From Cylicocyclus nassatus (lineage: Eukaryota > Nematoda > Chromadorea > Rhabditida > Strongylidae), in the NCBI GenBank assembly GCA_958299035.1, contig CATQJL010000223.1:124001-188000 (forward strand): a DNA stretch of 64,000 nucleotides, given 5' to 3'. The notes beneath the pieces were generated by a model, which saw only the letters and a program-made list of their open reading frames with translations, was not told the origin of the DNA and made no database searches. Position numbers and translations under genes: made by a program. How positions within the stretch are numbered: the stretch's first letter is position 1; each line of letters begins with the position of its first letter. Of the stretch, positions 25,468 through 38,438 are shown piece after piece.

Positions 25468-28387
25468 GCGCTTTTGTAAAACAGCTAGGATACAAAAGCA
25501 ACTATTTCATCTAACATAATCAATTTCTTGATTTTGCGTAGAGAATTTACATCAGGACAATCCGACCACTCCATATGTCATCTCCCATCCTCCCTCATTC
25601 TCCTTAGTTCTATGAAATCATTCTCTTCATAGCCCTTCTCAGCTCTATCTTGTGACCTACTGGTGTGGGTTTTTTGACAACTTAGCAAAGCACAGACAAA
25701 ATCTCAAGGAGTAAAGTATTGAACTATGTGCTACTCAAAAAATCATTCATCTTTTACCATAGCATCTTCTATGACTCCTTACTTACACATTATTCTCCTG
25801 TATACCATTGAATTCCAGTATTTATGTTTCATTGCTTATGATTCGTGCGAATGTTGCAAATTGTTGCGATGATACTATTACCTACATTCTTATCTATTAC
25901 AGGGCGCCGTCGATATATGGAAAGGTTGACCTCGTCGTCTCCAGTTGTTCTCCTTTTCCACATCTTTATCGAGTACAGCACGCTTTTGCTGGAATTATTA
26001 CTATCTGCTATATTCTACCGTATTGTAAGTGGCTTCGCATCGAAGCTACAGTATTCCCATAACCAGTTATATGATGTGACAACTGGTTTCTGACCGTATG
26101 ACATAGATTATACGAGAGAGCGGATTTGCAGTAAAACTGTCTGATTTCATGAATATTTTTTGGAATTGATGGAAATTCTCAGAATGACCAAACGTTACCA
26201 GTTTTCTTCTCACATTTTGTTTGAGTAAAGTTTACGCTACTTGCCCTTGAAACCCCGAAAATAGGTTAATCTAACCAACTTCCCCTATACATGATCGGGT
26301 CGTAGATTTCTAGTACAACGGTTTTTGTGCGCATTGACCTAGTAAGGGTGGTTTTTTTCTTAGATTCATAAGAGCCGAAAAAATCCATCTACTTTGGGCA
26401 GTAAGTGTCTTGACCTTTCGTGGAGACTTCGTCTTTTAAAAAAAAACTTCATTTTTTTGCTTTCGTGGGTCTTCTTGTATACCTTTTCCTCTTTTCCAAT
26501 TTTACAACAACTTCTCTCCCCCCCCCCTCTTTCCCACCCAAATTTTTCGCATGAAATCCGATTTGCAATCCAAATCCACCATTATCTCAAAAGCATCAAA
26601 AACGAAAGCGACGACGATGATGTGGAAAAAAGTGAAGAAAGAAGGGAAAACAATAAAGAATGTTATTGTGCTGTCGGTCTTGGTTGATGTGTGTGTGTAT
26701 GTTTTAGGGAGTGTTGAAGATTTGGTTAGTTTAGTGGGGCGTAAACTCGGTCAAATGTCCTAGGTATACACACAACGAAAAAGAAACACAGGAGAAGACC
26801 GGGCGAGTGAGCGTGTCCGAGTTGTCCGAGTATCAATTGTATCTCGGGTGAGGGGGGGGGGGAAGAATGATTTCTCACGCTATTCGCAACGACTTTAAGG
26901 GAAGTGTGGAGGGAGGGGGGGAGGAGGGGATACAGGGGTGATTGTTGAGAATGCGTTGTCGGGGGCCTTCTTTAGAGTTGGTCGCACTTTTACGAGCGTT
27001 TTCGAAGTCTTATAAATTCTTGCCTTCAAAAACCTAAATTGATAACAAATTCAAAGTACATTCATCAAATTGAATTTTCAAAAAAAACAAGATCTCTACC
27101 ATAAAGAGAGATGTTGGGTTCAGTAATAAAGCGCTGTCCCCTCAAATTTAAATTCTTGGCATTTTTACAAAACGAATCGTTTCTTGTGGAGTCGTGGTTA
27201 TTGGAACTTTTTATTGCTCCGCAAAAATTTTACCGAAGTCCCTAAATTTTAAAATGATATAGTATTGAATCACTTTAAGAAACCAAGACTCATATTTCGT
27301 GGAATTATGCTTTCTTAAATTCTATCAGTGCATCACGGTTTTTTTGACTGAAACTTCAAAGATTTGAATTATTCAGAAGCTGAAAACAGTATTTTCAAGT
27401 GGAGAAAACTGGGTCTCTTTTCCTGTCTGCGATTACTTTTGGATTATTTGAAGCTGTTCCGATTGCATAATAATTTTTTGCAAAATATGGACATGAAGGT
27501 GAAAAAAATGGTCCGTCCTAGTTCGCAAAATATAATCCACTTATTGTCTGATTGAGTTTTCTTTGTAGAAATACGAGACTCTATAAATCTAAACTGCCTT
27601 TTGGACAGTCGGGATCTGACCTTTTTCTTACCAAAAATTACAAAACATGATCTTTGATTTGTTCAAAACCTTTTCCACAATCATCTGAATTGTACAAAAG
27701 GTTATGAATTTATCAAGGTTTTTTTTAATTTTCAAATTCTCAGACGCAATTCTCTTCGGTTCGTGACATCTAGTGGATATTGGCTGCAACCAGTGGACAA
27801 CTTCGAAATCAAGTTATCCCCAATGTCCTCCTTTGTTCTTATCCCTTTCGGTTTTTATCTCCCATTCATCGTGTTGGGAATTTCGTAGTTGTTAATCTAC
27901 TTTGTGCAAATTACGTACTTTTCAAGACACAGTGAACGAAATAAGACTCATTAACTTGGGGAAAAACCAAAGTCGACATTATTTGGTTCGCACCGAACGA
28001 ACGAAGCTGTACAGGCGCAGCTGTAAAGATTCGTTGAAGGTTGGTTAGGAGGGCCAAAAAACCGAACATAGAGTGGACAGTGGTGGCGGATGTGCTGGTA
28101 GTGTAGATTTTACTAATTTACGACGTTGCAACTCGTCGACAATTAAGTTGAGACGAGTTCTCTCTCTTTCTGTCTCTCCTGCTTTGCCTCTCAAACACAA
28201 TTACACATCGGAGATGTCCATCATAGTGAGGCGAGGCAGACCGCGGGGCGGCAAAAATTATGTCAATCGGTCGGAAAATTGTCAGCACATAGCTGATTTT
28301 TGGTTGTTCTAGTTTTGCGCGAGGTTAGACATTCGGATGTGTTGCAAAAGACTGAGGGGTTAATGGTGAAGGTAGCTTAACTATGAC
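25468..28387. other. AT-rich non-coding stretch
   Basis: No gene recognised. It holds poly-C and poly-G tracts (near 26517-26527, 26849-26861 and 26915-26921) and a small CpG-richer area at 27990-28280. Confidence 0.4.
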
Positions 28388-29282
28388 TCAACGGCGCCGC
28401 GAAGGCTTGCGGCGCGGCAGGCTGTGGTGCTCTCGGTAAATAGTACAGGTCGCTCTATGATTGCACTTAAATCTGCTTAATTGCTCACACAAGCTTTTTC
28501 CGTTACAATTCACTCTTCACTGATAAATTGCGAGAATGACTAAGTTTAGAAGTTTAGATTTGACTTGACCGCGCCGCACACGTTCTCGATGGCGTAGACT
28601 TTGGTCTTGATCTTCTTATCGTCTGTATATTTATCATTACACTCCGGTTTGCATGTTTACATCCAAAACATTTTTTGAGCTGAAAAATTGTTTCCAAGCG
28701 AATGATGCAACTGCTGTAGGGACTGAAGTGCTCTTATCTCTGCAAAGGCCTGCGATGCGTCAGGCTGTGGTCTCGGAGTACGCGTCCAAAGCTGCATTTA
28801 ACTCGTAAAAATCTTTGAGCTAGAAATTAGTTTCCGAGAGATAATAAAAGTGTAGCGAGTAAATGAATGGTGGTAAAATGCATATATGTGATCAACCGCA
28901 GCGCAAATGCTTGCGGCGCGGCAGGCTCTGATGCGGATCTCTATGACTACACTTAGATTTGCTTAGCTAATCGTGAAAACCTTTTTTGAACTAAAAAATA
29001 GCCTAATAGTATCTAGGAATCGTAGGAAAGAACAGTGGTAGAGACAACATAGCTGTTTACGTGGGTCAACCGCGCCGCAAAGGTCTGCAACGCCGCAGGC
29101 TGCGGTTTTCGGTCATTTTAGCGTTACATCTCCACATTTCTCCTCAGACTAAAACTCAAAAAACTTTTCGTATTAGAATTTAGTCATTGAGAGATAGTGT
29201 GACTATATCGAGTAAACTAGTGTGTAAAGGTGCCTAGCTTCAACCGCGCCGCAAAGGCTTGCAACGCGGCAGGCTGCGGTCC
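28388..29282 (+). repeat. ~170-bp tandem repeat with GC-rich hairpin core, six copies
   Basis: Six copies of a GC-rich core begin near 28388, 28565, 28730, 28892, 29066 and 29240, a spacing of about 162-177 bp. The consensus core is roughly CAACCGCGCCGCAAAGGC followed by TTGCAACGCGGCAGGCTGCGG, which can fold on itself. The AT-rich linkers are also related; blocks such as CTAGAAATTAGTTTCCGAGAGATA recur as TAGAATTTAGTCATTGAGAGATA. The unit behaves like a diverged minisatellite or satellite. No family name is known to me. Confidence 0.8.
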
Positions 29283-29579
29283 TGGCTATTTTATCGCAGG
29301 CTTTTTGCCATTTTACTTTACATTTTTATATATGATGACAAAGCTTTTTTCTTCCACTTTGCTTCCTAAAAGACATCATAGCTGTTGCGAAACGACAAGT
29401 GTGTCCGCAACCATCTATCTTTACCGACTTCATCTTTGGGGATAAGGCTTTGTTGCGCTTGATTTTACGTACAGATACGCAATGAATCAAAATACATTGA
29501 GTCGTGTATGATGTAGTGCTTGGACAGCAGATGTGCTGTTTGCTACGAAATAATGTGAAGAACAAGTTCTCTTCTCATT

Positions 29580-29830
29580 GTCATCGCCCTAGCATCCAAC
29601 CAGCCATTGCGCCTAGAGAGCCGGGTAGCCGAGTGTGGGTGGAATTTGCGCCCCCTGTAGTTTACGGATGCCGCATCTCAAGTTCTTTCAGAGTATCCCC
29701 ACAGCCAGCACAGCACCTATCGTCTCCAGCTTATCGAGTTTCTGGAAATTTATCGATGTGATTCGATCAATACAGGCTCCGCTTACAATTCGTTCGTCGT
29801 TCGTTCGTTCGCTAGCGATCTGTATCGCTT
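29580..29830. promoter_or_regulatory. GC-rich island with TTCG repeat
   Basis: The segment from CATCGCCCTAGC to the run CGTTCGTCGTTCGTTCGTTCG near 29791-29811 is CpG-rich. A 15-base poly-G tract follows at 29912-29926. No exon identified. Confidence 0.15.
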
Positions 29831-29939
29831 GCTTTGTGACTGACCATCATAGCTTCCAGATTAACGGCTTAGCGCATTTTGGGTTTTTCTGCTAAGACTT
29901 TGTCTTTTTTTGGGGGGGGGGGGGGGAATGGGGGGAGTA

Positions 29940-31400
29940 AACAAATTGTATCTCAGCCGATAGAATCAGTTCTCTGTAACTGTAACTAGAGTGCGCAGAC
30001 AGAATAGAAACTGGTTACTGGCGAATGACATGCTGTAGCGTACTGTAAAAAACTACAGTAACTTATTAAAGCTGGATGAAACTTAATTAGGTCAGTAGAG
30101 CGCTTTCGGAGCAGATTTTTTTCAAAGTTCGTAGAACTCATTACTTTCGATTTCCTTTCTCATACTATTATTTTACCATTCCCTCGCTCGTACGAAAACA
30201 GTGGGTAGCTAGGGTCAATTATGTTTGTATTATTATATGTTTGAAATTTTTAACCATTTTAAGCAGCCATGCGTGAATCGTAGGGATGCTGACTGATGAC
30301 CATTGCCCCCGCGTTTTAAATAAAATCAAATCAGAGAATTTAGGAAGAAATAGCTAGAGTTTTTTGATTTCAATTAGCGCTGGAAAGTCGTCCTCAGGAT
30401 TTACATTTATATTTTAGCGTTTGCATCTGTAAACATATTCATGGTAGACATGGATAAAATGTCAGTGCTTAAAAAGTGCCAGTACTTTTGCAAAAGTCAG
30501 TAAAATTTTGAATATCTAACGTGGATGCACATGTCAGTGTAAATTCTAACATGTTCAACAGTTGCAAAACATCCGACTTTCAAATAAAAATGTCGCATGA
30601 TATCTAAAGTGCCCAATTTGTGCTTAGAAATTTGTTATTTTTTTTCTTAAAATTGAATTCTGTTCCAATGATGTTATAAAACTGTCGTGTAAACCCAATT
30701 TTTTTGGAGGATCACGCAACCATGATAAGCAAATTACAGCATTTCAATTTCTGATAATGATCGGTAGGCGTCTGGTAGAAAAAAAAAAGAAAGTACATAC
30801 TTCTTGGCCATGACTATTCCCAAGTCATAGTCAATACAGGGCGCTAGAAGCATGGTTGGACCGTAGTTATATTTTCTTATTCTAATTTATTTTGCCACAG
30901 TCTAGTTGTACCAGAAGAACCAAAAAGTAAAAATAATAATAATGTATTTTTTTGAGCATAGGATTCATGTGGATGAAATATGCGCAAATTAGTAATCTGT
31001 TTGAAACTCCAGATAATCTCTATGTTTTTTTCAATAGCTATCAGGATATCATAATATCCGACTCGTATTATCTATTCTAGGTCTTTTTCTTCTAGGTTCC
31101 CCCCCCACCCCTCCCTTTTCCTAGCCTTGCCTTTTCCGTTCAAGTGTCGACTTCTTCTGTTTTAGTAAGATATCATGACCTTACACTAAGGTTACAACAT
31201 GTCAACTGATATCTCAACCTGTCTCAAACATGTTAACTGATCAGCGATAGAGATGTTACGCAAGCATTAACATGGAGCTTTTTGTCGTTGTGAGTTTTTC
31301 CATTAGCGATGGGGCACTTTATCGTCTGCAATCTCTCCATTTGCAAATGGAGATATAATGATAGTGTCGTAAACGCACAGGTAAATCTACATATTTGGCT
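29940..31400. other. AT-rich non-coding stretch
   Basis: Nothing recognisable beyond scattered CTGTAG/CTACAG motifs near 30036-30058 and poly-C near 31099. Confidence 0.4.
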
Positions 31401-31599
31401 TAAAGGGGTAGAGGGGTAACCGGTTATCCGCTTCTTCGCTCAACAAGCACCTGTTTCAACGAACTTGTGTGTGCGCATTTCAATTCATCAACGGTTGTTG
31501 GGTAGTGCAGGTAGAGAGGGGGTATGGGTAGGCAGAGAGACTGTAGAGATAGATGAGATGTACAGAGTTCTAGCGTAAAATGATGTGTAGATAGTGATC

Positions 31600-32120
31600 T
31601 GTTCGATATGGAGGGGGGGGGGGGGTTAGAGGCGCCAGGTAAAGCTGGCACAGGCTTTTTCCCTTGTCTGCCTCTACCCGTGCTACAAACAGTCTATCTC
31701 CATATTACCGCCTATTCTACCTCGTACCGCCGCCAACCCCACCCACTCTTACACGCGCGCGTACGAGTATCCCATCTGCTTGTCTCGCGCATACGCGAAC
31801 ATTGAAATCCGGATTTGGACAACACCGTCTTCGCGTTTCGAATACAATAGTCATTTCGGCTAACAGTGCACACTCTCCTACAACCAGCGCAATACATGCG
31901 GCCATCTTCTCCCAGCCCCCCCCCCCCCTTGTACTCCGATCATAAGTCGAGATTTGCCCCCCCCCCCTCCTTCCGGTTATACACTGCCCGACGGGCGTGA
32001 TTCGTCTATTTCTTCATGTCACAGTTTCCCTACTACTCGGTCAAGCGCTATAACTGGTTCTTTACTGAGTTGTAGCGCGCAGGTTACTGTAATTGCGCAG
32101 CAGGTTACTGTAGTGATGCC
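31600..32120. promoter_or_regulatory. CpG island framed by poly-G and poly-C tracts
   Basis: Poly-G at 31613-31625 and poly-C at 31916-31928 and about 31957-31967 frame a GC-rich segment (CACGCGCGCGTACGAG near 31751). Many short frames are open on both strands with no family resemblance. Possible promoter or leader exon. Confidence 0.2.
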
Positions 32121-32639
32121 CTCTCCCTGTGTTATCTTTGTAACATGTGATCAAGATTACGGTAAGTTTACTGTGCCCATTATGAGTGAATAACTATTAC
32201 AAATTCTATCTTGGTGGTGGCTACTACAGTAATTTTTGCATTTTTATTGATGGTCAAAATTTAGAAGCTTTCTCAACTCTTGCTATCTAGCCCAAGTACC
32301 AATTATCCGGTTACGGTATATATACTGCAATGCCTGGAGTAGAGCACATGCCTCAGAAATGTGATTTAGGGCTTTATGCTCTGAACAGTATTTCTGAGTT
32401 AATTTTGGCTCCTTCACATTGAGAAATTTTTTACACTACCATTTCAATACAGTAGGATTTATCGATTGCAGTAGAAACCCCGTCTCCATGATTTCTTAAA
32501 ATTTGCCATTACTATCTTCCGGTTTCATACTTCTACTACGTAAATTTTTCTTTTCCAATTCTTTGTAAACCATATTTTTCTTGCTTTCTTTCATCTGTAA
32601 CATGACCTTCCTCAACAGAGCCAAGATTGAAGTGGTGAG

Positions 32640-33030
32640 ATCCCACATCTACTCTTTTGGCAATTATCTTTATGCTCTGAAGCGGGAATTTTTGAAACGG
32701 TCTTTTTGCGCTTATCTTTCTGACCAAATTGGAATATTTTGTAAAAATTATCAAATTTTTTTTCAATGTAGCCCCTCTGTCAAATGGATTTAACCTCATG
32801 CAGCAATTCTTCCTGCACTGAAAGAACTATCGCCATACTTTTTAGGCGCTTATCTTTATGCTTAGAAACGGGAATTTTCTTTAAATGAATAAACATAATC
32901 AATTTTTCATGAAGCTTCGTTCAGAACATGATTTTGGCTTTCCGGGAGTATTTCATAATATACCGAAAAACGGGAATTTTTGCCAACTATTTTTTGGCGC
33001 TCAATCCTATGCTTTGAAACAGAAACGCTC
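32640..33030. repeat. degenerate tandem repeat (GCGCTTATCTTTATGCT... motif)
   Basis: Related blocks read CAATTATCTTTATGCTCTGAA then GCGGGAATTTTTGAAA (32660), GCGCTTATCTTTATGCTTAG then AAACGGGAATTTTC (32847), and GCGCTCAATCCTATGCTTTG then AAACAGAAACG (32997). A partial AAACGGGAATTTTTGCC lies at 32968. Spacing is about 150-190 bp. Confidence 0.55.
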
Positions 33031-33099
33031 TTGAAATTATTCATATTTATCATTTTCTAGTGCAACATACAGTATACGTATTCGCTCTACAAGTGTATT

Positions 33100-33550
33100 T
33101 CGTACAGTAATCGTTTCACTTTCGGCTGCACTCACTTGATGTGACTTTATCCGGGGCGTTCGACCCACTTATCAAAATCTCGGAGACAAGTACGAGTCTC
33201 CTCTCGGCGCGGTCCACTGCACGCTCATTTCCATTGTTTCAATAGAGAGACAGCTGAAGTGAGCGACTGAGAGTCGGTCGGTCGGTTGCTTGGCTACCTT
33301 ATGAAACTTCGAACGGGTTTTGCTACCCATAGTCGGTCGGGTTCGTGATTGTGTGTGTGTGCGTCTTACGAAGAGAGGCACGAAATCAGCCCCCCCCCCC
33401 CTTCCCGGTATCACGGCGTTCCATCCCGCCGCACCTCAACGCTGTGCACTTTTATCGTCGAAATCGCTCGAGATCAGTATAAGATGTGAGATTGATGGTG
33501 ACTGGGCTTGGTTCCGTCGCTTACTGGTACGAATCTATGGATGAGAAAGT
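33100..33550. promoter_or_regulatory. CpG island with GTCGGTCG repeats
   Basis: A GC-rich segment contains GAGTCGGTCGGTCGGTTGC near 33269, a second AGTCGGTCGGG near 33331, and a poly-C tract near 33390-33400. No exon can be supported. Confidence 0.18.
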
Positions 33551-33559
33551 AGCCAGTAC

Positions 33560-36100
33560 TTGATGAAGAGGCACTTCAGGCTCAAGTGGCACTGAAGCAG
33601 GTTTAGCAGCCAATCACGAATTCTGCTGATATCCTTATGAGTTCCAAAATTCTTGAATTATATTCCCCTCTTTATTGTTGATGCCTTTAATTCAATGGTT
33701 TTAAGAGCAGAAAATTTTTTTATCTGGCCGTGCTTGAGTGTTGTTAATTATGTTTTTGTGAATTAGGGCTGACTGCAAGGAAGCATATTATTTTTATTCC
33801 TAATATTCACAATTTTTTTCACAATGTAAAAACTCAGTTTCAATTTTTTTCTCAAAATAGAACGAAAAATACGAACCTTATTCAGAACAGAGACGTTCTA
33901 ACGATTCTTCTTTTTTGAATCAATGAGGTTTTTTTCCGTGGTATTATTTTATTTTCAACTTTAATCAGGTGCACACATACTGAAAGTAGCAATTTTAAAT
34001 CAGCCATAAAAATTTGAAATTCTAATTTGAATCTTGTTTAGCGGCCTACATCAGATTCTAACATCCCTGTGCTGGTCCCTTTAAACTTCATTTTTTTGGT
34101 CTAACATTTTCAAATACACAAATAGTTTGGCAGCGACATACAGAAAGAGGAAGTTTCTCCGTTTTAATATTTCTTCGTTAAGCTAATCAAGATTTGTAAA
34201 GTATTTCTTTGGATGCCCCAAAATTCTTGCAGATCCATAATCCCGAAATTATAGAAAAAGTCAAAAAAATTTCTACTAACAACAAGATAATTTGATTGAA
34301 AAAAGGTTCAGTCATTTGCAAGTTTAAATAAGAACTCGCATACTTTTTAAACTTCTCTAAGTAAATTCCAAAAATTTCGCGACCCGCCCGGGGGGAGGTG
34401 CCCCTTCGGTCGCTACTGATATCAGACTCAAGTTTTTAACCCTGCATAGGGGTATTTGTAATTTTTTCTATAAACTGTTCCTTTTTTATCGTTTGCGACG
34501 GAATGCCAAAGGTGTCCTACAAAAACTACGGGTTTTTGGTTCCGATTGACTCTATCAGCAGAAACTTACCATTCTTGATTCAAAACCAGCTCGAATCTTC
34601 ATGATTAATGTAAATTTACGACTTTTAGCTTGATCAGCTGATAAAATGCAGCGCACAGAACATCACCTAATTCACGTCAAAGAATCGCAATGAATGTAAC
34701 ATGTTTAACAAGTCCATTACAAGTTTTTCGAAACTGTTTCTCACAAACACACACGGGCAGACACACTAGGACACAAACATGTTAAAGTATGCTGTAACAG
34801 CTGCACTTTGAACGTGTTCTAACAGGTTGCTTAAATGAAAGATGTACGTGTTTGTGCGTGGATTGTGAGTCACGTGATCGGTGTACGAGTTATCCCAGAA
34901 GCGCACATCTGGGGGCGGAGAGGGAGCAAATTATGGATTTTTTGAGGAACTGGGGTTTATGTAGGCCTGTGGTAATGTCATTGTCCACTTCTTGCGCTTC
35001 ATTAGCTGTTCATACGTACGTCACCAGACATCTCGTCCACCCGCGCCACAGAACCTGTATCCGTTTGCCTTCTAGCGAGTACTTGATCAAAGTGTATATA
35101 CCGTAATATTAGTTTTCAAGTTGTGTGGTGGTCATGACGGGAAAAGAATGGGCTAAACTGGTGAATGCTTCTGGCGAAGATTTGCTGCAGCTGCTATTTC
35201 TACATCGGTACGAGATTACGGTAGTCCCGTAGCAATTAGGTCATTGTCTATCTACTGCCGTTGATGCTGTTGAGATCGGACCGACACTATACGTGTCGAG
35301 ACGTGTTTCAAGCTTTGACAAAGCGGGTTTTACGGGTAGAAACTCGTCCGAACTATGCGCGTGCATTACTCGCGCTCGACGCTGATTGGCTACTTCGTAG
35401 TTGTGCGCCGATTATAGTAATGCGTGAGCTATGCGCTTTAGGTATACTGTAACTTCGTTTATGGTGCACAAGTGGTAATCACTACAGAAAAACGGATATT
35501 TTTTTTCAGTAGAAGTGGATGCTAACCCTCGGTTTGTCCCAAAGTGACCCAATGTCCAATTCATCGCCCTAGTCGTACTACTTTGTACCAAAATTCTCAC
35601 CTTCAGCTTCCTCTAATTTTTTCTTGAGTGCTGTCAGTACCTTGTGGGATTGATTACTAACAGTTGGGTTTAGTGTATCTGTTACTGAATAAAAAGAGAT
35701 GCTGAAGATCTTATACAAATTCTCTGCCCCATCAGTCATTACGTCACTCAGTGATGTTTCATCACAATTTTTTTCCACTAAATTATTTCATGCATCACAC
35801 ATTTCCATTCATCTTGAGCTAATCACGCTTTCACCCCACAAGCTATATAATTACTTTTATTGACATAATTTTTTTAGTTTATGTCAGTTACTACTGGTCG
35901 CCCATAAGCTCATATCAAAAAATTAAATAACTAAATACAACCTAAATAGATAGGCAAAAATAAACAATGGGATTACAAACTTTCTTTAACCCGCCGTCAA
36001 TGTGATTCACAAAAAGTGTTACGTACAAATCTTAAAGCTATGTGACTAAATGAATGGGAACAAAGTTGAAAAAAAAAGAAACTTGTTTGCAGGTCTGATA
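33560..36100. other. mostly AT-rich non-coding stretch
   Basis: No gene recognised. A small CpG-richer patch lies at 35260-35450. A GC-rich block at 34380-34425 (GCGACCCGCCCGGGGGG) ends in GGTCGCTACTG, which resembles a hAT-type end, but no partner end was found. Confidence 0.35.
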
Positions 36101-36103
36101 TAA

Positions 36104-36275
36104 GTGCTTTTTGAGCTATGGTACTTCAAAAAATAAACAACGTAATTTTTAAATTTTTAAATTTTTAAATTACGTTGTTTATTTTTTGAAGTACCATAGC
36201 GCAGAAAGCGGTCTGTTATAAGCGCTTTCTGAGCTATGGTAATTCAAAAAAACAAACAACGTAATTTTTAATGAT
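36104..36275. repeat. perfect 33-bp palindrome plus third partial copy
   Basis: The 33-bp arm at 36116-36148 (CTATGGTACTTC...CGTAATTT) is exactly the reverse complement of 36167-36199, with an 18-bp AT loop. Less perfect pairing extends outward (GTGCTTTTTGAG against CGCAGAAAGCG). A third, direct copy of the arm lies at about 36223-36270 with small differences (ATTCAAAAAAACAAACAACG). Confidence 0.85.
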
Positions 36276-36949
36276 TGAAAATCATTGCAGGATACTCGCA
36301 CTAATCTACCAACCTTTCTGGCCTTGTAAAAAATAGATAGGCGATGATATGAAGGTCCAAGTTCATAGTCGCGAATTTTTTTTCGTTTATAACTTCAAAA
36401 TATCATTAAAAATGTACTACACAATTTTTCTGGCGATACATACATCGATGATGTTGATAACATCGGCAAAGTCTTTGTTCTTACCGATGCTGGACAACAT
36501 CTGTTTTGCGCTGCTGGTACTCCAACTAATGGCAAAATATCTAGTAATTTTGTATCATGTTGGACCAATCTTTCTTTTCAAAAAATACCTTGTTAAAATT
36601 CCTAAAAATTAAGGGTTTGGTGCTGGAAAAAATCGCGTAAGTTGAAATTTTGTTCATTTTTTTTTTCACTACAAATGTTTATCTAGTCACTGGTCTCCTT
36701 TCCTTGAATTGTGATTATCCAAAGTAAACTAACATTTTTTCTTTGGCAAGGGAAATTATTTTAGGTTAAAATGCTTTTCATGCTTTACCTTGAACCTCAC
36801 AGATTGGACCTTCTTTCTATTTCTTTATTTCATCTTCATGTCTTTTGAACATCCTGTATTTTCTGGCAACCATCGCCTCCCTCAAAGTTGCGCTATAATG
36901 TCGGTGATTAGTATGTATCAATGTCATTACGTTTCGTGCGTTTAGTTTA

Positions 36950-37330
36950 CACCTTGATCGGCTGACTCTCGGGAGGGGGGCCCGTTTTACTCTCTCGACT
37001 ACGGGGCTAGTAGTGGTGGCTGTGAAACTCCACAGCTGTCCTCTATTAGAGAGAGTCAGTCGGATTTGTGGAATTGATCACACTCTACAATGTTTCAGAC
37101 GGATACCAGCTTCCACTACTACTACGATTCGAACGGACGCACGAAAGAACGAACGGATCTCGGCGAATTTTTGCCCCCGGCTTCCGGTGTAATACTACTA
37201 TCAACACACATAGAGCTGAAGCCGAGCAGAAGCAGAAGAAAAGAAACAACACTACTACGAGCACTCCCCGATCACGTTAAGTTCAGGCAATTCGGTGTGC
37301 ATTTTATGTGCTATAGCGGTATGTTCTAGT
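36950..37330 (+). other. GC-rich island with candidate exon-like frame
   Basis: From an ATG at 37090 a frame of 79 codons reads MFQTDTSFHYYYDSNGRT and later HIELKPSRSRRKETTLLRA, with even amino-acid usage. A possible donor GTATGT lies at about 37320. It could be an alternative 5' exon of the distant BED gene or chance in a GC-richer patch. No acceptor phase test is possible because the partner exon is unknown. Confidence 0.15.
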
Positions 37331-37754
37331 GTGTATACAATGGTGATCTGAGATACGTCTGGTGGGACAGAACTATGGGAATAGGCTAGATTCTCAAACG
37401 ATAGACTTTTAAGCATAAAATTTAGGTGTAGCGCTTGAACGTACTCAAATATCTTTGAGCTTCTGACCATGAAGAAAAAAGTCGAGCTGGAGTAGGCGAC
37501 TGATTAGTAGCCGTTAACTCGCCAAGCTTATCACTCTTGACGCTTAAGCCATTTTTCTGTCCTTATTCCTCTTTGGCTTCTTGCCAAAATCAGTCTACTT
37601 TGAGAAAGATTAGCAACAAATATAAGACAACACATTAAGAGTGCTATTAAGGGTTCACTCATAATATGGAGACTCATTAATTTTTTTATGATTTACAGCT
37701 TTTGCAGCCTATGCAGCTGACTATGGGAATGGAGATTTTCGTTTTGTTCGCATA

Positions 37755-38438
37755 TACAGAGTGTCCCAAAAAGATGTGCACACTGTTTGATTGTAAATAA
37801 CTCTCTTGTAGTGAAGTGTTTCGAGAAGCTTTAGGTACCATTTTGTAGAGCGAGGTTCAACTTAGATTTACAGTGTAGAGCGAAACGCCGGTCTTTCATT
37901 CTTATTGTAGGAGTACGGTAGAAACTTCAAACATATGGTGTCACTGTGAAAAAAGGGGCCGTTTCAGAAATTTTCAAAAAAATGTGGAAATTTGTGTAAT
38001 AGGGTTTTTATGGACCTTGAGTTCAATACCCAACTCTTTAGAAGGTTGAAAAGCTTTCTAAACGGTGTAACCGCACTTTTTATGAACACTTAAAAAACGT
38101 CTGCTACTGCTTACCTCGCATAATTTTTTAATGAAGCATTAAGAAGAGTTGCAAACTTCACACTTAGAAACAGCAACTCTAGTTAGCCCAGTGTGAGAGT
38201 TTTCAGGTTGTTTTGGTTTCTTTTTGGAACAAAATATGGCCTTTCATGGCTCAAAACCCTCTTCAAAGTTTCTACCGTAATCCTACAGTAAGAATGAGAG
38301 ATCGGCGATCCGCTCTACACTGTAAATCTAAGTTGAACCTCGCTCTACAAAATGGTACCTAAAGCTTCTCGAAACACTTCACCACAAAAAAGTTATTTAC
38401 AATCAAACAGTGTGCACATCTTTTTGGGACACCCTGTA
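37755..38438. mobile_element. palindromic mariner-type MITE with highly similar arms
   Basis: The ends are TACAGAGTGTCCCAAAAAGA and, as complement of the right end, TACAGGGTGTCCCAAAAAGA, both continuing TGTGCACACTG. The element lies between TA dinucleotides. The outer 175 bp of each arm (about 37755-37930 and 38266-38438) look more than 90% identical, suggesting relatively recent movement. About 330 bp of unpaired interior lacks coding features. Each arm ends internally with a motif like TACTGTAGGATTACGGTAG (left arm: TATTGTAGGAGTACGGTAG). Confidence 0.9.
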
